From Bacillota bacterium (lineage in GTDB: Bacteria; Bacillota; Clostridia; Acetivibrionales; DSM-2933), in the NCBI GenBank assembly GCA_023430975.1, contig JAEYYB010000068.1:1-19860 (forward strand): DNA of 19,860 nucleotides, written 5' to 3'. The notes under the pieces were generated by a model. The model had not been told where the DNA came from and searched no databases. It saw nothing but the letters and a program-made list of their open reading frames with translations. This document shows positions 14,071-19,860 of this stretch, piece after piece. Positions within the stretch are counted from its first letter, which is position 1, and each line of letters starts with the position of its first letter. Both the position numbers and the translations under genes were made by a program.

Positions 14071-14312
14071 GGTGAAAAATAATAGTATTATACGGTTTTT
14101 TAATTATTTTAGTACATGCCGTTTAATTTGTAATTTTATTCTAATCGGTCGCTTTTTGTTGATTTAAGAGCCTTAAGACATGTGTTGAAGCAAATCTGTA
14201 TTGGAATTGGCACTGAACGAGATTTATTGTTTCTTAATATAGGTGCGTAAGAATAAATAAGTTAGAATTGCATATATTATCAACACAAATTTTTATAAAA
14301 GGAGAACTTCAA

Positions 14313-14789
14313 ATGACCAGCAAAGAAGTTGTTTTGACTTATGAAGGGTTAAAAAAGTTAGAGGAAGAATTGGAATGTTTGAAAGGTGTCAAAAGAAGAG
14401 AAATTGCTGAAAGAATAAAGCAAGCACTTTCTTTTGGGGATATTTCTGAAAACTCTGAGTATGATGAAGCTAAAAACGAGCAAGCCCATATTGAAGGTAG
14501 AATTGTTCAAATAGAAACGATGTTGAAGCATGCTAAGGTAATTGATGAGGATGAAGTTAGTACCGATGTTGTAAGTTTAGGATCAAAGGTCAGGCTTCTT
14601 GATTCTGAATTTAACGAAGAAGTTGAGTACTATATAGTTGGATCTACTGAAGCTGATCCATCCAAATTTAAAATATCAAATGAGTCTCCTGTAGGAAGTG
14701 CATTAATAGGAAAGAAAATTGGTGATACTGTTGATGTAGCAGTACCCGACGGAGTTATAAGCTTTAAAATCCTTGAGATTCATAAATAA
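14313..14789 (+). CDS. greA: Transcription elongation factor GreA
   Basis: GreA binds RNA polymerase and stimulates cleavage of backtracked transcripts. The 158-residue protein has the N-terminal coiled coil (TYEGLKKLEEELE, then REIAERIKQALSFGDISENSEYDEAKNEQ), which carries the acidic tip (GDISENSEYDEAK). The C-terminal FKBP-like domain ends SPVGSALIGKKIGDTVDV. The ATG at 14313 is used because AAAAGGAGA lies eight bases upstream and family members begin at this point. lysS follows, a common pairing in clostridia, although a hairpin lies between them. Confidence 0.96.
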   Translation: MTSKEVVLTYEGLKKLEEELECLKGVKRREIAERIKQALSFGDISENSEYDEAKNEQAHIEGRIVQIETMLKHAKVIDEDEVSTDVVSLGSKVRLLDSEFNEEVEYYIVGSTEADPSKFKISNESPVGSALIGKKIGDTVDVAVPDGVISFKILEIHK

Positions 14790-14823
14790 CTTGTAATTAT
14801 GCATAAATTTATATATAATAGAT

Positions 14824-14862
14824 AAAATAACAGTTTACATATCATGTAAGCTGTTATTTTGT
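14824..14862 (+). terminator. Stem-loop terminator between greA and lysS
   Basis: AAAATAACAGTTTACAT (14824-14840) pairs with ATGTAAGCTGTTATTTT (14844-14860) over 17 bp, with one G-U pair and a 3-nt loop. The T run is part of the stem. It may end greA transcripts wholly or partly. Confidence 0.65.
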
Positions 14863-14928
14863 TGAAAAATTTGTGTTTACGAATATATTTAAAATATACA
14901 AATGAGTTGGCTTTATAGGAGGAGAAAG

Positions 14929-16422
14929 ATGTCAGAAAATATTGAACAAAATAATGAGTTGCAGGATCTAAACGAACTGCTTAAGGTTAGAAGGGCAAAA
15001 CTTTCGGAGTTGCAGAACAACGACAAGGACCCCTTTAAAATTGTTAAATTTGATGTTAATTGCTCAGCTAAACATATAGTGGATAATTTTGATGAGATGG
15101 AAGGCAAGCTTGTTTCAATAGCAGGAAGGATTATGTCAAAAAGAGGTATGGGTAAGGCTGGTTTCTGTAATCTTCAGGACAGGGATGGAAAAATTCAGTT
15201 ATATGTACGTGTTGATGAAATCGGTGCTGAAAACTATAGTGAATTCAAGAAATTTGATATTGGAGATATAGTTGGAGTGAGCGGTGAAGTATTTAAAACT
15301 CACTCGGGTGAAACTTCCATAAAGGTAAAGGAGATAACGCTTCTAACCAAATCGCTGCAGCCGCTGCCTGAAAAGTTTCATGGACTTAAAGATATGGATT
15401 TAAGATACAGGCAAAGGTATGTTGACTTAATAGTGAATCCTGAGGTTAGAAACACTTTTATAATAAGAAGTAAAATTATTAAAGCAGTTAGAGAGTTTCT
15501 TGATAACAGGGGATTTTTAGAGGTGGATACACCGCTTTTAAATACAATACCGGGAGGGGCTGCTGCAAAACCGTTTATTACACACCACAACACCCTTGAT
15601 ATCGACTTGTATTTAAGAATTGCACCTGAGCTCTATTTAAAAAGGCTTATAGTAGGCGGTCTTGAAAAGGTTTATGAGATGGGCAGAATGTTCAGGAATG
15701 AAGGTATGTCCATAAAACATAACCCTGAGTTTACTTTGATGGAAGTTTATGAAGCGTATAATGACTATAAAGGTATGATGGAACTGACCGAAAACCTCAT
15801 TTCTTCTGTAGCGGAAAAGGTTCTTGGTACTACAAAGATTAATTATCAGGGACAGGAAGTTGATTTGACACCGCCATGGAACAGAATGACTATGGTTGAA
15901 GCGGTGAAAAAGCATACCGGTATAGATTTTGATGAGGTTAAAAGCGATGAGGAAGCAAGGCAAATTGCTAAGGAGAAAAAGGTTCATCTCAATGGTGATT
16001 TGACAAAAGGCGAGATATTAAATTTGATGTTTGAAGAGTTTGTAGAAGAGCATCTTATACAGCCAACATTTATAATGGACTATCCAGTAGAGGTTTCACC
16101 TCTTACAAAAAGAAAGCCTGACAGGCCTGAATTGACAGAAAGGTTTGAGCTGTTTATAACAAGCAGGGAAATGGCAAATGCATATTCAGAGTTAAATGAT
16201 CCTCTCGACCAAAGAGAAAGATTTGTAAATCAGATGAAAAAGAGGGAAGCAGGGGATGAGGAAGCTAACATGATGGACGAGGATTTCCTTACTGCGTTGG
16301 AATACGGTATGCCTCCTACAGGTGGCCTTGGTATAGGTATAGACAGGCTTATTATGCTTCTTACTGATTCTTACTCAATAAGAGATATATTGCTGTTCCC
16401 AACGATGAAGCCTCGTGATTAG
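14929..16422 (+). CDS. lysS: Lysyl-tRNA synthetase, class II
   Basis: The 497-residue enzyme charges tRNA-Lys. An N-terminal OB-fold anticodon-binding domain (about residues 55-160) precedes the class II catalytic core. Motif 1 lies around DLRYRQRYVDLI and GFLEVDTPLL. Motif 2 is MGRMFRNEGMSIKHNPEFT. Motif 3 is GLGIGIDRLIMLLT, ending DILLFPTMKP. ATG 14929 is chosen over the in-frame ATG 14902 because AGGAGGAG (14917-14924) lies directly before it. No T-box leader was seen. It is followed 32 bp later by the J-like protein gene. Confidence 0.97.
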   Translation: MSENIEQNNELQDLNELLKVRRAKLSELQNNDKDPFKIVKFDVNCSAKHIVDNFDEMEGKLVSIAGRIMSKRGMGKAGFCNLQDRDGKIQLYVRVDEIGAENYSEFKKFDIGDIVGVSGEVFKTHSGETSIKVKEITLLTKSLQPLPEKFHGLKDMDLRYRQRYVDLIVNPEVRNTFIIRSKIIKAVREFLDNRGFLEVDTPLLNTIPGGAAAKPFITHHNTLDIDLYLRIAPELYLKRLIVGGLEKVYEMGRMFRNEGMSIKHNPEFTLMEVYEAYNDYKGMMELTENLISSVAEKVLGTTKINYQGQEVDLTPPWNRMTMVEAVKKHTGIDFDEVKSDEEARQIAKEKKVHLNGDLTKGEILNLMFEEFVEEHLIQPTFIMDYPVEVSPLTKRKPDRPELTERFELFITSREMANAYSELNDPLDQRERFVNQMKKREAGDEEANMMDEDFLTALEYGMPPTGGLGIGIDRLIMLLTDSYSIRDILLFPTMKPRD

Positions 16423-16454
16423 TATTATTGAATGTATGGCTGGAGGATAAACAG

Positions 16455-17321
16455 ATGGGTGAGCAAAAGGATCCCTATGAAATATTGGGATTGAAAAAGG
16501 ATGCAAGCAAAGACGATATATTTAAGAGATATAGCCTTCTAATGAAGAAGTACAAGAATAATAAAAGCATGGAAGATGCTGAAGGTATAAAAGCTCAGAT
16601 TAGCGAAATTGATGAGGCATATAATATTCTTATGGGATATGACCTTAACTCATTAGCAGAAGGCAAATTATTAGAGGAGACCCAAAGACCTCCTAATCGT
16701 CTGTTAAAAAAACTAAATATTGATGAAAAGAAGCTGGGTAATTTTATACATTACTATAAAGTGCACATGATTATCGGTATTATAGTTTTGATAGGATTAT
16801 TTTTTACGGTAAAATCCATAGTAACCCGTGTAGACCCGGATTTGAAACTTAAACTGGTAGGGATTTATCCCAACACCAGCGTTGAAAAGTTGGAAAATCA
16901 AATTATGGGTAACATAGCTGGTCTCAAGAAAGTAGAAATAGACCCAATCATTTTTTGGGATAAAAATAGCCCTACCATGGAATCTTCGATGGAAATGAAG
17001 TTGTTTACATTATCGGGGACTGGACATGTTGATGCGTATCTTCTTGATGAAGAACGATTTGAAAAGCTTATGAACATGACGAACAGAGTGCAGCAATTAG
17101 ATGATATTGTTAAGAAATACAGAAGTAAGATTGACGATAATGATCTAATAAAGAGGAAATTGAAAAATGAAAAAGAAGAGCATATATATGGTATAGAGGT
17201 TGAGAATAGAAGCATATTTAAAGGAACAGATTTGGAAAAGTTCAAAATTATACTATCAATTGGTTTGGATGGGGAAAATGATGAGAATACAGACAAACTG
17301 GTGGATTTAATTTTGAAATAA
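16455..17321 (+). CDS. Membrane-anchored J-like domain protein lacking HPD
   Basis: Residues about 6-62 match a DnaJ N-terminal domain (DPYEILGLKKDASKDDIFKR, then EIDEAYNILMG). However, the HPD tripeptide that stimulates DnaK is replaced by KNN at about 34-36. A hydrophobic segment at about 104-120 (MIIGIIVLIGLFFTV) anchors the protein, with a region of about 165 residues beyond it. That region has no motif I recognise. It is more likely a J-like protein with a scaffold or signalling role than a DnaK co-chaperone. GGAGG lies eight bases before ATG 16455; the upstream TTG at 16428 is less likely. It lies between lysS and the sigma operon with no clear terminator on either side, so it may share transcripts with both. 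Confidence 0.75.
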   Translation: MGEQKDPYEILGLKKDASKDDIFKRYSLLMKKYKNNKSMEDAEGIKAQISEIDEAYNILMGYDLNSLAEGKLLEETQRPPNRLLKKLNIDEKKLGNFIHYYKVHMIIGIIVLIGLFFTVKSIVTRVDPDLKLKLVGIYPNTSVEKLENQIMGNIAGLKKVEIDPIIFWDKNSPTMESSMEMKLFTLSGTGHVDAYLLDEERFEKLMNMTNRVQQLDDIVKKYRSKIDDNDLIKRKLKNEKEEHIYGIEVENRSIFKGTDLEKFKIILSIGLDGENDENTDKLVDLILK

Positions 17322-17389
17322 TATTAATAAATACTTCTTGCAACAGCTTAAAGCTATCAAGGTTGAAAAATTATCCGGGAGGGATGAAT

Positions 17390-17707
17390 ATGGCAGAGGA
17401 GTTGGGTTATAGGGAAGAACATAAAGAAGGTTCTGTAGATATATATCTTACAGGTGAATTGGATATATATTCATCTGAAGGGTTTAAGGAGAAGTTGTAC
17501 AATACAGCTGATAATGCTGATGTTGACTTAAAAATACACTGTGATAACCTAAGATACATAGACAGTACTGGACTGGGTATTTTTGTAGGAGCACTTAAAA
17601 GAGTTAAGGGAAAAAACAAAAATATAATTCTTATTAATCTAAAGGAAAATCTAAAAAAATTATTTATAATAACAGGACTTGATAAGGTATTTATTATAGA
17701 GGAGTGA
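17390..17707 (+). CDS. STAS-domain anti-sigma factor antagonist (RsbV/SpoIIAA-like)
   Basis: The 105-residue STAS protein has the fold pattern GELDIYSSEGFKEKL, then a strand, then YIDSTGLGIFVGALK. Ser59 in DSTGLG corresponds to the serine that RsbW or SpoIIAB kinases phosphorylate. In its unphosphorylated form such a protein binds the anti-sigma factor and frees sigma. DSTGLGIFVG is closer to RsbV than to SpoIIAA. The start at ATG 17390 has GGGAGGG six bases upstream; ATG 17384 is too close to it. Its stop codon overlaps the ribosome site of the next gene, so translation is probably coupled. Confidence 0.9.
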   Translation: MAEELGYREEHKEGSVDIYLTGELDIYSSEGFKEKLYNTADNADVDLKIHCDNLRYIDSTGLGIFVGALKRVKGKNKNIILINLKENLKKLFIITGLDKVFIIEE

Positions 17708-17711
17708 AGAA

Positions 17712-18098
17712 ATGGATAATATTGATGTGATAGAACTGAAGCTTCCTTTAAAAGCTGAGTATGTTAGTATTGTAAGATTGACAGCATCAGGCATATCAAA
17801 TAGGATTGGTTTTGATATTGACTCTATTGAAGATATAAAAGTTGCTATAGCAGAGGTTTGCAACAAGCTTATAACTGTAGGAAGTGTAAATGAGGGTTTT
17901 GTTACAATAATTTTCAAGATTGCAAAGGATAAGCTTACGGTTATATTTGATTCTGAGGATGAATCACTTAAGTGTATATTTAGTGGCAGCGATAACGAAT
18001 TTGGTCTTTCAATTATCAATGCATTAATGGATGAAGTAGAATTATGTTCAGATAGTTATATATTGTCAATATCAAAAGTGATCGAAGGGAAAAGTTAA
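17712..18098 (+). CDS. RsbW/SpoIIAB-like anti-sigma protein with degenerate ATP site
   Basis: The 128-residue protein aligns well with RsbW at its N-terminus (AEYVSIVRLTASGISNRIGF, then IEDIKVAIAEVC) and near its end (FGLSIINALMDEVEL). Its GHKL kinase motifs are damaged. The N-box of RsbW (EACTNAVQH) is EVCNKLITV here, so the Mg-binding Asn is Lys52 and the His is Val. The G1 motif DEG is DSE at 80-82, without the Gly. The ATP lid is about 15-20 residues shorter, and one G2 Gly is Phe. Normal members have about 140-160 residues. The sigma-contacting N-terminal region is kept. I infer that it may bind sigma without kinase activity. It lies between the antagonist and sigma genes, four bases and one base from them. 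Confidence 0.88.
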   Translation: MDNIDVIELKLPLKAEYVSIVRLTASGISNRIGFDIDSIEDIKVAIAEVCNKLITVGSVNEGFVTIIFKIAKDKLTVIFDSEDESLKCIFSGSDNEFGLSIINALMDEVELCSDSYILSISKVIEGKS

Positions 18099-18099
18099 A

Positions 18100-18864
18100 A
18101 TGATCGATATGAATGATAATATAGATATTTCTTTAAATCAGGCAGATAATGATGAGATATTTTTAATATATAGAGATAATCCCAGTGTTTCCAATCGAAA
18201 TGCCATCGTAAACCGTTTTATATACCTCGCTGAGATAATATCTAAAAAATTCGTCAATAGGGGCGTTGATTATGAGGATATTTATCAGGTAGGATGTATT
18301 GCACTTATTAAGGCCGTCGAACGCTTCAGTCCTGACAAGGGTGTTAAATTTGTTAGTTTTGCGACTCCTACAATAATTGGTGAAATAAAGAGGTATTTCA
18401 GAGATAAGGGTTCGGTTATAAGGATTCCGAGACGAATCTATGAGGTATATCAGAAGGTGAATCAAGCCAGAGATGCTTTGACTCAGGAGTTAAACAGAAG
18501 CCCAAGAGTGGAAGAGATAGCAAAGCATTTAAATATTGATGAGGAAACAGTGCTTGAGATAATTGAGTCTTGGAATGCATACAATATGCAGTCCTTTGAT
18601 CAGAATGCATTTTCAGATGATGATCTGGAGCTGCATGAGACCATAGGGGAAGAAGACCGCACCTTTGAAAGAATTGAGAACCTGGATTTTCTGGAAAAAA
18701 GCTTGGATCACTTTAATGATGCTGAAAAAGAATTTATAAAATTGAGGTATTTCAACAATAAAACTCAAAAGGAGATCGCAGAGAAATTTGCCGTTTCACA
18801 AATGTATATTTCCAGGATGGAAAGAAAGATACTCGACAAGTTTCGAAAGATATTATCGAAATAA
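18100..18864 (+). CDS. RNA polymerase sigma factor, SigB/SigF family
   Basis: This 254-residue sigma-70 group 3 factor has region 2 (YEDIYQVGCIALIKAVERF, SFATPTIIGEIKRYFRDKG). Region 3 is SVIRIPRRIYEV to NRSPRVEEIAKHLN. Region 4 has a helix-turn-helix (KTQKEIAEKFAVSQMYISRMERKIL). The arrangement antagonist, anti-sigma, sigma matches both rsbV-rsbW-sigB and spoIIAA-spoIIAB-sigF. The RsbV-like serine motif and the SigB-type promoter found downstream favour a SigB-like stress or general regulator, but the family alone cannot settle this. GAAGGGA precedes the ATG by nine bases. A hairpin follows the gene. Confidence 0.9.
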   Translation: MIDMNDNIDISLNQADNDEIFLIYRDNPSVSNRNAIVNRFIYLAEIISKKFVNRGVDYEDIYQVGCIALIKAVERFSPDKGVKFVSFATPTIIGEIKRYFRDKGSVIRIPRRIYEVYQKVNQARDALTQELNRSPRVEEIAKHLNIDEETVLEIIESWNAYNMQSFDQNAFSDDDLELHETIGEEDRTFERIENLDFLEKSLDHFNDAEKEFIKLRYFNNKTQKEIAEKFAVSQMYISRMERKILDKFRKILSK

Positions 18865-18910
18865 TTCAAATAAATATCGTATCTTATAGAGTATAATATG
18901 AACAATTTTA

Positions 18911-18948
18911 CTAAAACACTTCGGATTATTTTTTCTGAAGTGTTTTAG
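18911..18948 (+). terminator. Stem-loop after the sigma gene
   Basis: CTAAAACACTTC (18911-18922) and GAAGTGTTTTAG (18937-18948) are perfect 12-bp complements around a 14-nt loop that contains six T. No T tract follows, so termination may be partial. It separates the sigma operon from the next kinase gene. Confidence 0.6.
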
Positions 18949-18997
18949 CTGTGTATATGAGTGTTTTAATAGAAAAAATATTATTATTAATTCAAAA

Positions 18998-19023
18998 GTT
19001 TAGTGAATCATTTTGGTGGGTAA
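18998..19023 (+). promoter_or_regulatory. SigB-type promoter upstream of the second RsbW-like gene
   Basis: GTTTAG (18998-19003) and GGGTAA (19018-19023) are 14 bp apart. This fits the SigB pattern GTTTWW, 12-15 bp, GGGWAW, with one mismatch in the -35. Transcription would begin near 19030, about 30 nt before the TTG start. It suggests that the sigma factor encoded just upstream drives this gene. Confidence 0.5.
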
Positions 19024-19060
19024 TATAATTATATACTCTATATTTAAGGCGGGGGGCACT

Positions 19061-19495
19061 TTGAAAACAAAAAGGTTTTATAATGTTAAAATTGCAAGTA
19101 ACATTGAAAACATCGGAATGGTAGTCAATGAAATAATTTGCAGGTTGAATAATCTCTACTGTGTCGATGAGGGATTTGTCTATGATACAAAAGTAATTCT
19201 GAACGAGCTTATTATCAATGCCATAAAGCATGGTAATAACTGTATTAGTGACAAAAGTGTTAAAGTATCTGCATCAGTAATAAACGATCAATATCTTTTG
19301 TTTGCTATACAGGATGAAGGAGAAGGTTGTTCTTATAATGACACAGCATCTGATTATGAACCCGATAGCCTTAATGATTGTTGTTCACTATTAGAAAGCG
19401 GAAGAGGAATAATTATTGTGAAATGCCTTTGTGATAGGTTGAAAGTTAATAAAAAAGGCAATCGAGTACTTGTGCTTAAGAAGATTCATTCCTAA
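19061..19495 (+). CDS. RsbW-type serine kinase/anti-sigma protein with intact ATP site
   Basis: The 144-residue protein has a complete GHKL ATPase core. The N-box is ELIINAIKHGN (Glu49, Asn53, His57). The G1 box is DEGEG (85-89). A lid rich in Asp and Ser follows, and the G2 box is GRGI (114-117). Such proteins bind sigma factors or phosphorylate STAS antagonists. TTG 19061 is taken as the start because AAGGCGGGGGG ends about four bases before it and the product then starts MKTKRFYNVK. The in-frame TTG and GTG near 19013 overlap the proposed -10 region. The gene is separated from the sigma operon by a hairpin and has its own putative SigB-type promoter. Its target is inferred to be the STAS protein at 17390. 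Confidence 0.85.
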   Translation: MKTKRFYNVKIASNIENIGMVVNEIICRLNNLYCVDEGFVYDTKVILNELIINAIKHGNNCISDKSVKVSASVINDQYLLFAIQDEGEGCSYNDTASDYEPDSLNDCCSLLESGRGIIIVKCLCDRLKVNKKGNRVLVLKKIHS

Positions 19496-19599
19496 GGATC
19501 AATTTGTAGTATTTTGATGAAAAGTGCAAAATGTAAGAGAATTAATAAGAAATTTAGCGATAATTTAGTATAAAAGTCAAATTTGGTTTGTAGATAATA

Positions 19600-19629
19600 T
19601 TGAAAACCATATATATTTGGTGGTATATT
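19600..19629 (+). promoter_or_regulatory. Possible upstream rRNA promoter (P1)
   Basis: TTGAAA (19600-19605) and TATATT (19624-19629) with an 18-bp spacer lie about 85 bp before a stronger promoter. Tandem promoters are usual for rRNA operons. Confidence 0.35.
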
Positions 19630-19683
19630 ATAAAAGCTGTCGCTAACGTGTCAACGAAATAATGAATAAAAAACAAAAAAGTG

Positions 19684-19712
19684 TTGACAATATAAGAAAA
19701 GTGTGATAGTAT
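19684..19712 (+). promoter_or_regulatory. Strong promoter of a probable rRNA operon (P2)
   Basis: TTGACA (19684-19689), a 17-bp spacer and TAGTAT (19707-19712) predict a start near 19719. The leader that follows resembles rRNA leaders. Confidence 0.65.
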
Positions 19713-19718
19713 GATTAA

Positions 19719-19860
19719 GCTGCTTCTTGAGGTAGCGATGGACTTTGAAAAGTAAACAGTGTAAAAAGACGAAAGAAACTCGTTAATTTTAAGATGAAGC
19801 TTTTATAAGCTAAATCAAATTTGAGTAACTTGCGAACTTTATAAAAAGCTAGTAAGTAAT
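19719..19860 (+). other. Probable rRNA operon leader with boxA-like sequence
   Basis: GGACTTTGAAAAGTAAACAG (19740-19759) resembles the boxA region TGCTCTTTGAAAACT of Firmicute rRNA operons, which recruits antitermination factors. The 16S start motif (GAGTTTGATCCTGGCTCAG) does not appear by 19860, so the gene would begin beyond the window. No protein gene is visible in 19496-19860. Confidence 0.6.

Noticed and set aside
14861..14928. T-box or other riboswitch before lysS
   Set aside because: The gap is short, no T-box sequence or specifier structure is present, and a plain stem-loop explains the region.
16898..17296. Long minus-strand open frame opposite the J-like gene
   Set aside because: It is a shadow of the plus-strand gene, with no ribosome site or family features; the same holds for the other antisense frames.
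17322..17389. SigB or SigH promoter directly before the STAS gene
   Set aside because: No GTTTAA/GGGTAT pair or other clear promoter at correct spacing was found; the operon may be read from upstream.

Overview
The window reads as chromosomal DNA of a low-GC, anaerobic, endospore-forming Clostridia member, perhaps close to the Ruminiclostridium/Acetivibrio group. The reasons are AT-rich intergenic DNA, strong AGGAGG ribosome sites, a clostridial 2[4Fe-4S] ferredoxin, spore maturation genes spmA/spmB, Spo0A-box-like sites at abrB, and a SigB/SigF-type sigma module. The species is inferred, not proven. Most genes are housekeeping; the interest lies in regulation and small palindromic elements.

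Layout. 1-975: three 23-bp tandem repeats, then a solitary guanylate kinase homologue and a terminator. 975-4078: a minus-strand FlhG/MinD-type ATPase with an N-terminal YcgR-N/PilZN domain, divergent from glycogen synthase glgA. 4086-4294: a 209-bp palindromic element. 4317-11319: a block in the order of the Bacillus yaaO-tmk-yaaR-holB-ricT-trmN6-rsmI-abrB region. A 101-bp palindromic repeat sits where darA (yaaQ) would be, a ferredoxin gene sits where yabA would be, and a second copy of the 101-bp repeat lies after rsmI. holB appears to start at an ATT codon. 11320-13977: a 500-bp regulatory region with Spo0A-like boxes and a perfect 13-bp palindrome, then spmA, spmB and an unrecognised gene. 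14041-16422: greA behind a consensus promoter and long leader, then lysS. 16455-17321: a membrane J-like protein without HPD.

17390-19495 is the most interesting part. A STAS antagonist (RsbV-like), an RsbW-like protein with a ruined ATP site, and a SigB/SigF-type sigma factor form a tight operon. A second RsbW-type protein with an intact ATP site follows, behind a sequence that matches a SigB-type promoter. I infer a partner-switching circuit in which sigma binding and kinase activity are divided between two proteins, with the kinase under feedback from the sigma factor.

19496-19860 holds tandem promoters and a boxA-like leader, most likely of an rRNA operon that begins just beyond the window.
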